5,658 nt of DNA, taken from G039029935 sp039029935 (GTDB lineage: Bacteria > Chloroflexota > Anaerolineae > Caldilineales > Caldilineaceae). The DNA lies in assembly GCA_039029935.1 (NCBI GenBank), contig JBCCFC010000931.1:1-5658 (forward strand), read 5' to 3'. Each line of letters opens with the position of its first letter. Position 1 is the stretch's first letter. The position numbers were made by a program, and so were the translations under genes. The notes beneath the pieces are model-generated. The model saw only the letters and a list, made by a program, of their open reading frames with translations, was not told where the DNA came from and made no database searches. Positions 1 through 5,658 of this stretch are shown one piece after another.

Positions 1-89
1 ATTCGTGGATATTTTATATTTGACTGTTACCGTCTTACCCGCACTTACAACTTTAAACTTTCCACTCCCAACTAAAAAAGGATCATTTT

Positions 90-1880
90 ATGACAAATGA
101 GACCGTTACCCCGCCACGACCAACAATCTACTACTGGTGGCAACTGGTGTGCCGTTTTCCGCTCAACTATATATATTGCACTGTGCTGCGAGTCTTTATC
201 TTTGCTGGTATCTTCCAGATCATTGGCCTCATCACACGCTCATTTTTTGATTCGTTAAGTGGGGATGCGGCCTTTGGCTGGGGTCCTTGGACATGGGCAG
301 CCTTGATTATAGCGGGCGCTATTTCACGTAATACCTTTATATTCCTCGATGTCTTGGGGCAAGTGACATGGATGCTACGCGGACGGTCGTTGATGGGTGC
401 GAACATGTTTACGCATATTCTGAACCGACCCGGTGCACAGGCTTTGCCGCAGTCTACAGGTGAGGCATTGAGTCGCTTTCGTGGAGACAGTGAAGAGGTT
501 GCCCGCTTTACCGATTGGGTGTTATTTCCCTTATCACAATTTCTACTCAGCACCTTTGCCATCACCACCATGCTGAGTATCAATGTCCGCATCACGCTGC
601 TTACCTTTTTGCCGATGACGCTGATTGTGATTGTTGCCAACATCGCCCAAACACGCATCCAAAAATATCGCACCTCCAGTCGAGGGGCAACAGGCAATGT
701 CACAGGCTTTATCGGTGAAATGTTTGAAGCTGTGCAGGCAGTGAAGGCATCGACGGCAGAGAAACGGATGTTGTCCCATTTTCGTGATCTGAATGAAGAG
801 CGCGGCGCAACTGCTATCAAAGATCGTCTCTTTGAGGAACTGTTGGGGGCACTCTTCCGCAACACGGTCAGCTTAGGGACAGGCATCATCCTGATTTTTG
901 CGGGCAACATCATGCAAGATGGCTCGTTTACGATTGGTGACTTCTCGCTCTTTGTCTACTATCTCGGCTTTGTCTCTGAATTTGCCACGCAGTTGGGCAT
1001 GTTTTTTGCACGAATGAAGCAGGCTGGTGTTGCCATTGGTCGGATGCATGGGCTAATGCAGGAGGCGCATCCGAGTGCGTTGACAGCCAAGACTGAACTC
1101 AAACTGCGTGGCGCATTGCCCGATGTTCCTTTTATCACAAAGCAGCCCGCCGATAGGCTCGATACGTTGGCAATCGACGGGCTGACCTATCACTATCCCG
1201 ACAGCATCAATGGCATTGAAGACATTAACCTCCATCTTCCACGAGGTTCCCTCACGGTTGTCACGGGGCGTATCGGCTCCGGAAAAACCACCCTGTTACG
1301 CACGGTGTTGGGGTTACTGCCGCCAAATACAGGCCACGTCTACTGGAATGATAAGCCCGTCCAGTTGTCAACCTTGGGGGAATTTATGATGCCGCCCCGC
1401 GCTGCCTATACCTCCCAAGTCCCGCTGCTCTTTAGCGAATCATTGCGCGACAACATTCTACTTGGCTTGCCACCCGACAAGGTTGATATCAACAACGCAA
1501 TCAGTGCTGCTATCATGGAGCCGGACCTGTTACAGTTGGATGACGGATTGGACACGATGGTCGGTTCACGTGGGGTCAAGCTGTCGGGTGGACAGAAGCA
1601 GCGCGCAGCCGCAGCGCGTATGTTTGTGCGTGACGCCGAGTTTCTGGTGATGGATGACCTCTCCAGTGCGCTCGATGTGGAAACCGAACGAAAGCTGTGG
1701 GAACGGCTCTTTGCGCGGCAAGAGGCGACCTGCTTGGTCGTGTCACATCGCCGTGCCGCCCTGCAACGCGCCGACCAAGTAGTGGTCCTGCGTGATGGGC
1801 GTGTGGTCGATCAGGGGCCGCTGGATGTGTTGTTGGTACGCTGTGAGGAGATGCAACGGTTGTGGGCTGGGGAACTTTAA
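90..1880 (+). CDS. ABC exporter half-transporter (permease fused to ATPase), probable degenerate half of a heterodimer
   Basis: This 596-residue protein has the full length of a type IV ABC exporter half (multidrug/lipid/peptide exporter class) acting in the cytoplasmic membrane. The N-terminal half (about residues 24-303) has roughly six hydrophobic segments, near 24-48, 67-88, 141-161, 166-185, 255-272 and 281-303. The ATPase domain begins near 358: Walker A GRIGSGKT at 393-400, Q-loop Gln443, signature LSGGQ at 498-502, Walker B ending in Asp522, D-loop SALD at 526-529 and H-loop His553. The residue after Walker B Asp522 is Asp523, where the catalytic Glu is expected. In known heterodimeric exporters (TM287/288, BmrC/BmrD) this Glu-to-Asp change marks the half with the degenerate ATP site, so a partner subunit is expected; none lies in this window. 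AAGGA at 78-82, seven bases before the ATG, supports this start. The substrate cannot be predicted. Confidence 0.95.
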   Translation: MTNETVTPPRPTIYYWWQLVCRFPLNYIYCTVLRVFIFAGIFQIIGLITRSFFDSLSGDAAFGWGPWTWAALIIAGAISRNTFIFLDVLGQVTWMLRGRSLMGANMFTHILNRPGAQALPQSTGEALSRFRGDSEEVARFTDWVLFPLSQFLLSTFAITTMLSINVRITLLTFLPMTLIVIVANIAQTRIQKYRTSSRGATGNVTGFIGEMFEAVQAVKASTAEKRMLSHFRDLNEERGATAIKDRLFEELLGALFRNTVSLGTGIILIFAGNIMQDGSFTIGDFSLFVYYLGFVSEFATQLGMFFARMKQAGVAIGRMHGLMQEAHPSALTAKTELKLRGALPDVPFITKQPADRLDTLAIDGLTYHYPDSINGIEDINLHLPRGSLTVVTGRIGSGKTTLLRTVLGLLPPNTGHVYWNDKPVQLSTLGEFMMPPRAAYTSQVPLLFSESLRDNILLGLPPDKVDINNAISAAIMEPDLLQLDDGLDTMVGSRGVKLSGGQKQRAAAARMFVRDAEFLVMDDLSSALDVETERKLWERLFARQEATCLVVSHRRAALQRADQVVVLRDGRVVDQGPLDVLLVRCEEMQRLWAGEL

Positions 1881-1890
1881 TATATCAAAA

Positions 1891-2064
1891 TATGGCTACC
1901 GCTTTAGCCGGCTTGTCAACCGCCAGATTGACCCCAGCACATGGTTGGCTCCACCCGCCATGTTAAAGATGATGATTGGTGGGATTGGCAGCGATCTCAA
2001 ACGGGCATTGACTCGTGGTGCGAATCCATACGCGCCTGTACCAGTGAGTGAGTTACCACGGTGA
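1891..2064 (+). pseudogene. Coding-like fragment after the ABC gene, possible 3' remnant of a lost gene
   Basis: Just after the ABC stop codon, a different frame stays open for 57 codons and ends in TGA at 2062-2064. Its translation looks protein-like: hydrophobic and charged residues alternate sensibly (for example APPAMLKMMIGGIGSDLKRA) and the end is proline-rich (NPYAPVPVSELPR). Codon choice resembles that of the neighbouring genes. It has no credible start of its own. The ATG at 1892 is in another frame and stops after 24 codons. The frame is open upstream only as a shadow inside the ABC gene. The best reading is the C-terminal remnant of a gene whose front part was deleted when the ABC gene came to lie here. 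I do not recognise the family. An open run this long arises by chance in roughly 6-7% of cases, so an accidental frame remains possible. Confidence 0.35.
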
Positions 2065-2076
2065 GGTTCGCCAAGA

Positions 2077-2117
2077 CTTCCTGGAGGTGAATGTGTCTCA
2101 CATTCACCTCCAGGAAG
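2077..2117. terminator. Perfect 19-bp inverted repeat with 3-base loop between convergent genes
   Basis: The left arm at 2077-2095 (CTTCCTGGAGGTGAATGTG) is exactly complementary to the right arm at 2099-2117, with loop TCT at 2096-2098. It lies between the ends of the convergent ABC gene (stop at 1880) and isomerase gene (stop at 2124), only six bases beyond the isomerase stop. In RNA from either strand it would form a very stable hairpin, so a bidirectional terminator or 3'-end stabiliser is the natural reading. Neither side is followed by a run of T, so it is not a classical intrinsic terminator. It could instead be a copy of a dispersed palindromic repeat. Confidence 0.65.
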
Positions 2118-2123
2118 CCGATC

Positions 2124-2879
2124 CTACATAACTCTCAGATATTCATAACTTACCTCAACCGCATCCACCACATCCGTCGCACAGTCATCAAACTCAATCA
2201 CCAGCGTATCAACCACATCACCTGCCGCCTGAATCACAGCAGGAATATCGACAGCCCCCGTACCCGCCGCCACCTGCACATGCGAATCGGGTCCATGCAC
2301 TGCCGGACCATCCTTCACATGCAATAGCTGCACACGCTCCCCAAAATCAGCCACCACCTTGGCCGGATTCAGCCCCGCTACCTGCACCCAATACATGTCC
2401 AGTTCAAAGAAGACATCCGGCTCCAGATAATCCAGCAGCGCATAGAAGGGCAGATGTCCCTCAGCATCCTCAAACTCCCACCAGTGATTATGCAGCCCAA
2501 AACTCAGTCCATTGGTCCTGGCAAAAGCATTGGCCTCATTGTAAATGTCCGCCCAGTGTTTGCTGTCATCTAGTGAATGATATCGGTTGTCATGCGGCCA
2601 GCCATGCCAGATCATACGTGTACAATCATACGCCTCGGCCATCTCTAGCCACGCCGCTTTCTGTGCATCGTCCGACGGCACTTCGCAGTGCATCCCGATG
2701 ACGGTGAAGTTCATGTCACGCAGCAGTTGCCCCGCCTGTGTCACAGAAATATGTTCCGGCCAGAACGCGGTTTCAACGTGCGTGAAGCCCATTGCGGCGA
2801 TTCGTTGCATTGTGTCCTCAAAGTCCTGTGCGATGGCGTCGCGGACAGAGTATAGTTGTAGTGCGGTTTGTTTGGTCAT
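2124..2879 (-). CDS. Sugar phosphate isomerase/epimerase-like TIM-barrel protein
   Basis: This is a 251-residue cytoplasmic protein of the xylose-isomerase-like TIM-barrel (AP endonuclease 2) superfamily, whose members isomerise, epimerise or dehydrate sugars, keto-sugars and inososes using a divalent metal. Hallmarks in order are QLYSVRD at residues 8-14, Glu36 on an early strand, GMH at 62-64, LHNHWWEF at 129-136, ELDMYWV at 159-165, LLHVKDG at 185-191 and IEFDD at 228-232. By family analogy Asp161, His187 and Glu229 are likely metal ligands. His130 lies where related epimerases often carry Glu. Length is normal for the family and there is no signal peptide. The start at 2879 is chosen because AAGGAG lies eight bases upstream; the in-frame ATG at 2936 has no such site and would add an untypical 19-residue tail. 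It is divergent from the dehydrogenase at 3118, suggesting a shared pathway. The exact substrate is unknown. Confidence 0.9.
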   Translation of the reverse strand: MTKQTALQLYSVRDAIAQDFEDTMQRIAAMGFTHVETAFWPEHISVTQAGQLLRDMNFTVIGMHCEVPSDDAQKAAWLEMAEAYDCTRMIWHGWPHDNRYHSLDDSKHWADIYNEANAFARTNGLSFGLHNHWWEFEDAEGHLPFYALLDYLEPDVFFELDMYWVQVAGLNPAKVVADFGERVQLLHVKDGPAVHGPDSHVQVAAGTGAVDIPAVIQAAGDVVDTLVIEFDDCATDVVDAVEVSYEYLRVM

Positions 2880-2887
2880 TGTGTTTT

Positions 2888-2893
2888 CTCCTT
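2888..2893 (-). promoter_or_regulatory. Ribosome binding site that decides the isomerase start
   Basis: The minus strand reads AAGGAG here, eight bases before the ATG at 2879-2877. The longer in-frame start at 2936 lacks a comparable site, and this motif would lie inside its coding sequence, so the shorter 251-residue protein is preferred. Confidence 0.8.
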
Positions 2894-2961
2894 GCGTGTG
2901 TTTCCGATTTAAAGCTTTGCGGCTTCCAATCTCCATTCAAACTAAAATGATTATTGCTATG

Positions 2962-2991
2962 ATTATACGACAAGATTTATGTAATAGACAA
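2962..2991 (-). promoter_or_regulatory. Probable sigma-70-type promoter of the isomerase gene
   Basis: The minus strand carries TTGTCT at 2991-2986 (four of six matches to TTGACA), an 18-base spacer and a perfect TATAAT at 2967-2962. Transcription would begin near 2955, giving a leader of about 75 bases before the ATG at 2879. The -10 overlaps one copy of a TGATTAT repeat, which could mark a regulator site. Confidence 0.55.
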
Positions 2992-3060
2992 AGGTGGACT
3001 CATTGCTTCCTAAGCGGTTTCGCACTGATTATCACAAATAGCTGAAATTCCCAAAACGGG

Positions 3061-3066
3061 TATAAT
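3061..3066 (+). promoter_or_regulatory. Probable -10 element of the dehydrogenase operon promoter
   Basis: A perfect TATAAT lies 51 bases before the preferred ATG at 3118, with transcription expected near 3073. No good -35 hexamer lies 16-18 bases upstream; the best, TAGCTG at 3039-3044, is poor. The promoter may therefore depend on an activator or on sequence around the -10. It is divergent from the isomerase promoter, with about 93 bases between the two -10 elements. Confidence 0.5.
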
Positions 3067-3104
3067 TAGGGGACAGAGCATATCATGCTTAATTATTACA
3101 AAAC

Positions 3105-3110
3105 AAGGAG
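3105..3110 (+). promoter_or_regulatory. Ribosome binding site that decides the dehydrogenase start
   Basis: AAGGAG lies seven bases before the ATG at 3118. An in-frame ATG at 3085 would add 11 residues (MLNYYKTRRLP), place this site inside the coding sequence and have no good site of its own, so 3118 is the better start. Confidence 0.85.
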
Positions 3111-3117
3111 ATTACCA

Positions 3118-4152
3118 ATGAACACACTAACACCACCTATCAAAGTCGTCCTAGCAGGCTGTGGCGGCATCAGCCGCGCATGGCTCAACTATGCAGCAAC
3201 CCATCCAGACCTTGAATTTGTCGGGCTGGTTGATCTGTTTCCAGAGAGTGCCGTGCAACGTAAGGCGGATTACAATTTGCACAGTGCCAAGATTGGCTCG
3301 GATTTGGGGCAGATGATCGAGGAAACCAACCCTGATGTCGTCTTTGACTGCACGATTCCCGACGCCCACCCACAGGTGACAATGGAGGCGTTGGGTCGGG
3401 GTTGTCATGTGCTGGGTGAGAAGCCGCTGGCTCCCACAATGGACGATGCGCGACGGATGATTGCGGCGGCCAAAGAGAGTGGCAAGACCTATGCCGTGAT
3501 CCAGAACCGTCGCTATCTCAACGGCATTGTGCGCTATCGCGATGTCGTGCAATCGGGCGAGATTGGACCATTGACAACGCTGAATGCGGACTTTTATTTA
3601 GGACCACACTTTGGCGGTTTTCGCGATGAGATGGAGCATGTGTTGTTGCTCGACATGGCAATCCATTCCTTTGACCAAGCGCGTTTTATCTCGGGCACAG
3701 ACCCCGTGAGCGTCTACTGTCATGAGTGGAATCCATCAGGGTCATGGTATGCCCATGATGCGTCGGCCATATGTATCTTTGAGATGAGCGATGGCGTGGT
3801 CTTCAACTATCGTGGCAGTTGGTGTGCGCAGGGATTGCAGACAGCATGGGCCTGTGATTGGCGTGCGATTGGGCAGACAGGCACAGCGTTGTGGGATGGT
3901 GAGAATGAGATCAAGGCCGCAAAAATCAGCAATGACGAGGGCTTCTTCCGTGAGACGGTTGATGTCGAACTGCCCGATGCCGTAGACCTCGAACACACCA
4001 ACCATTCAGGCGTCATCAACGAGTTTATCGAAAGCCTCAAAGCAGGTACAACACCGCAGACCATCTGCACAGACAATGTGAAGAGTTTGGCAATGGTCCT
4101 CTCTGCAATTGAGAGTGCTGAGACGGGGCGTAAAGTTGAGATTGAGTATTAA
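3118..4152 (+). CDS. Gfo/Idh/MocA family NAD(P)-dependent oxidoreductase
   Basis: This is a 344-residue cytoplasmic dehydrogenase of the glucose-fructose oxidoreductase / inositol dehydrogenase family, which oxidises or reduces a hydroxyl of a sugar or cyclitol. The N-terminal Rossmann fold shows the dinucleotide-binding GCGGIS at residues 14-19 and Asp39 at the end of strand 2, which usually favours NAD over NADP. The family EKP motif is at 101-103, with catalytic Lys102. The C-terminal sheet domain carries Asp179, His183 and Asp186 in DMAIHSFD, matching the family's catalytic Asp/His arrangement. Length is typical. It is the first gene of a plus-strand set, followed after two bases by the nucleotidyltransferase, and is divergent from the isomerase. 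By analogy with YcjS/YcjR or inositol dehydrogenase/IolE, it may make or consume a keto-sugar handled by the isomerase. The substrate is not determined. Confidence 0.93.
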   Translation: MNTLTPPIKVVLAGCGGISRAWLNYAATHPDLEFVGLVDLFPESAVQRKADYNLHSAKIGSDLGQMIEETNPDVVFDCTIPDAHPQVTMEALGRGCHVLGEKPLAPTMDDARRMIAAAKESGKTYAVIQNRRYLNGIVRYRDVVQSGEIGPLTTLNADFYLGPHFGGFRDEMEHVLLLDMAIHSFDQARFISGTDPVSVYCHEWNPSGSWYAHDASAICIFEMSDGVVFNYRGSWCAQGLQTAWACDWRAIGQTGTALWDGENEIKAAKISNDEGFFRETVDVELPDAVDLEHTNHSGVINEFIESLKAGTTPQTICTDNVKSLAMVLSAIESAETGRKVEIEY

Positions 4153-4154
4153 CT

Positions 4155-5033
4155 ATGACACCAGCAACCATCCAGAAACGGGAACAATTACAGCAATTCT
4201 TGGACCTTGAGCTAATCCCCCATGCGGCTGTGCGGGCTGTGGTTTGTGTGGGCAGCGTTGCCACTGGATTGGCGCGCCCAAACTCTGACATTGATCTGCT
4301 GGTCTTTTTTGATCCGATGGATCGCTATATTGTGCCGCGTGAATTTATTTGGCAGCCAGCCACGCGCACCTTTCACAGTATTTTTACCGAAACCGGAGAT
4401 GGCTTGCAGTTTGAGTGCATCCCCTTTGACTTGGCGGTTTGGTCAGACCCTGAGCATGTCTGGTCGGATGGACAACGGGCGGCACTTCATGAGCCATTGA
4501 TTCTATTTGATCGCACGGGGCAGACCACACAATTGATTGCCGAGCGCACGGTTTATACGGATGAAATACGGTTAGCGCATCTGGATGAAGCTGTGAACCG
4601 CTTTGATAATCATCTCAAATGGATCGACCCTGCCGAGAAGTGGGCCAGTTTGGGGCCGGCCATTGCGCATGATCGGCTGCGTGACGCCTATGATGCGTTG
4701 GTCAAGATGCTCTTTGCCTGCAATCATCGCTGGCGACCTTGGTCCGAACGTGAGATGACCTTTTTGTTGGCGTTGCCTTGGTTGCCAGAGCAATTTGAGG
4801 ATCGTATTTTGACCGCCGCCCATCCGCCGTCGCATGATTACAATGGCTATTTGGCACGTATCGAAATGCTTAAATCGCTCCACCAGGATGTGCTAACACA
4901 GCTTGTGGCTGACAGTACATATGAAAGTGATGATACTGAGTCTGTGTTTATTCGGGTGCATGATGAGCCAGGACGTGCGTGGAATATGGATGCATGGAAT
5001 GAGCGACACACCACAGCATACCCTATTTTATGA
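4155..5033 (+). CDS. Nucleotidyltransferase-domain protein, aminoglycoside-adenylyltransferase-like
   Basis: This is a 292-residue protein of the DNA polymerase beta-like nucleotidyltransferase superfamily. The signature is complete: Gly33-Ser34, Gly38, then SDIDLLV at residues 44-50, with metal-binding Asp45 and Asp47. A probable third carboxylate is Asp92 in FDLAVW (91-96). A mostly helical C-terminal region (about 130-250, including FACNHRWRPWSE at 187-198) resembles the substrate-binding domains of AadA/DUF4037-type enzymes. These transfer a nucleotide, usually AMP from ATP, to a small-molecule hydroxyl. All catalytic residues appear intact. The ATG follows the dehydrogenase stop by two bases with no clear ribosome binding site, so translational coupling is likely. 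The partner genes suggest a sugar or cyclitol acceptor; antibiotic modification or a toxin-antitoxin-type role remain possible. I would not call it a resistance gene from sequence alone. Confidence 0.85.
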   Translation: MTPATIQKREQLQQFLDLELIPHAAVRAVVCVGSVATGLARPNSDIDLLVFFDPMDRYIVPREFIWQPATRTFHSIFTETGDGLQFECIPFDLAVWSDPEHVWSDGQRAALHEPLILFDRTGQTTQLIAERTVYTDEIRLAHLDEAVNRFDNHLKWIDPAEKWASLGPAIAHDRLRDAYDALVKMLFACNHRWRPWSEREMTFLLALPWLPEQFEDRILTAAHPPSHDYNGYLARIEMLKSLHQDVLTQLVADSTYESDDTESVFIRVHDEPGRAWNMDAWNERHTTAYPIL

Positions 5034-5059
5034 CTATCAAAAATATAAGGAGATAATGT

Positions 5060-5500
5060 ATGAGTTTTCAGTTGGTTGGTGTCAACGAAGCGTTTGAGAA
5101 TCGCGAATATGAGTGGGCAAATGACCATATCTTTGTCAAGACAATGGGTGTGCTAACGGATGGGCGCGTCTCAATGGTTGAGGATACCATCAAGCCCGGA
5201 TTTCACCTAACTCGTCATCACCACAAAAAGATGGTTGAGGTCTTTTATATGTTGGAGGGCGAACTCACCATGATTTTTGACGATGAAACCATTTTGCTGA
5301 AACCAGGAATGACGCTCAACGTTCCGACTGGCGTGTGGCATGAGGCCAAGAGTGAAAACGGTGGCAAAATGCTCAGTCTGTTTAGCCCCTCTGGGTTTGA
5401 AGATTATCTGGCCGTGTTGGATGGCATGGGACCAGCGGACTTTGAGGATGCAGCCAAGATGAAGGCGTTGTCCGAAGAGTACGATACATGGACTGAATAA
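5060..5500 (+). CDS. Single-domain cupin protein
   Basis: This is a 146-residue small beta-barrel cupin. Motif 1 is complete: Gly47, His53 and His55 (inside HHH at 53-55), Glu60 and Gly67. Motif 2 is also present: Gly83, Pro89, Gly91 and His94; only the final Asn of the consensus is replaced (Ser98). His53, His55, Glu60 and His94 should bind one metal ion. Such proteins include dioxygenases, sugar or keto-acid isomerases and ligand-binding proteins. An SPSGFEDYL segment at 109-117 after the barrel leads into a short acidic C-terminal tail. AAGGAG at 5047-5052, seven bases before the ATG, fixes the start. It follows the nucleotidyltransferase by 26 bases and is probably the last gene of that transcript. 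Enzyme or binding protein cannot be decided from sequence. Confidence 0.9.
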   Translation: MSFQLVGVNEAFENREYEWANDHIFVKTMGVLTDGRVSMVEDTIKPGFHLTRHHHKKMVEVFYMLEGELTMIFDDETILLKPGMTLNVPTGVWHEAKSENGGKMLSLFSPSGFEDYLAVLDGMGPADFEDAAKMKALSEEYDTWTE

Positions 5501-5586
5501 TTGTCGTCAGCCAACCCTGCGGCGGTCACACTATGCGTCTATCGTGACATAAATTGCTTCAGAATTGCTCCGGGAGTAGCTGCCAT

Positions 5587-5622
5587 AGCGCGGGTGTTGG
5601 GGGGGCTCCCCGCGCTCGTTTT
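5587..5622 (+). terminator. Probable intrinsic terminator of the dehydrogenase-nucleotidyltransferase-cupin operon
   Basis: AGCGCGGG at 5587-5594 pairs perfectly with CCCGCGCT at 5609-5616 around a 14-base G-rich loop; after CG follows TTTT at 5619-5622. This GC-rich stem plus short T run begins 86 bases past the cupin stop. The T run is short and the G tract in the loop could form a competing pairing with the C tract, so confidence is moderate. The remaining bases to the window end are GC-rich and finish in a GGCGGCGGCG run; I see no supportable gene in 5501-5658. Confidence 0.5.
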
Positions 5623-5658
5623 GCTACGCCGGACCTCGAAGAGTCTGAGGCGGCGGCG

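Noticed and set aside
15..57. Promoter before the ABC gene: TTGACT at 20-25 or TATATT at 15-20
   Set aside because: TTGACT has no acceptable -10 at 16-18 bases; the best AT-rich hexamer (TTTAAA at 52-57) is 26 bases away. TATATT could be a -10 but its -35 would lie outside the window.
167..913. Long minus-strand open frame of 248 codons inside the ABC gene
   Set aside because: It is a shadow of the ABC coding frame: basic-rich composition, no ribosome binding site, and the plus-strand protein has full family motifs.
1894..1909. Small hairpin GGCTA / TAGCC just after the ABC stop
   Set aside because: The stem has only five pairs and no T run follows, so it is not supported as a terminator.
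3014..3023. GCGGTTTCGC as a LacI-type operator half site
   Set aside because: The match is short, not a full palindrome of the LacI type, and no LacI-family gene is in the window.
5525..5548. GTCAC / GTGAC inverted repeat after the cupin gene
   Set aside because: Five base pairs around a 14-base loop with no T run; expected by chance.
5570..5658. tRNA or other structured RNA at the right edge
   Set aside because: A TCGAA string suggested a T-arm, but no acceptor stem, anticodon arm or proper T-stem pairing could be formed.

Overview
The window is bacterial, with base composition near half GC, clear AAGGAG-type ribosome binding sites and TATAAT promoter elements. The mix of a half-size ABC exporter, a Gfo/Idh/MocA oxidoreductase, a xylose-isomerase-like TIM barrel and a small cupin fits a free-living heterotroph. 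The protein style suggests Chloroflexota or a similar lineage, but that is an impression and cannot be proven from the window.

Layout. Positions 1-89 are a leader carrying the ribosome binding site of the first gene. Positions 90-1880 (+) encode a complete ABC exporter half-transporter (membrane domain plus ATPase). Its Walker B catalytic glutamate is replaced by aspartate, the usual sign of the degenerate half of a heterodimeric exporter; the expected partner is not in the window. Positions 1881-2123 separate it from the convergent next gene. This stretch holds a coding-like fragment in another frame (1891-2064) and a perfect 19-bp hairpin (2077-2117) that probably ends transcription from one or both sides. 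Positions 2124-2879 (-) encode a sugar phosphate isomerase/epimerase-like TIM barrel. Positions 2880-3117 are a divergent control region with a perfect TATAAT on each strand.

From 3118 a tightly packed plus-strand gene set runs to 5500: a Gfo/Idh/MocA NAD(P)-dependent dehydrogenase, then after 2 bases a nucleotidyltransferase of the aminoglycoside-adenylyltransferase type, then after 26 bases a single-domain cupin. Positions 5501-5658 hold a probable intrinsic terminator in a GC-rich tail and no gene I can support.

How they may work together (inference). The isomerase and the dehydrogenase, divergently transcribed from one shared control region, resemble the dehydrogenase/epimerase pairs that process sugars or cyclitols through keto intermediates (for example YcjS/YcjR of E. 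coli, or inositol catabolism). The nucleotidyltransferase and the cupin add a possible nucleotidyl-transfer step and a metal-dependent or sugar-binding step. That four-gene combination is the least conventional part of the window. The ABC exporter lies on the other side of the hairpin and is probably a separate unit.
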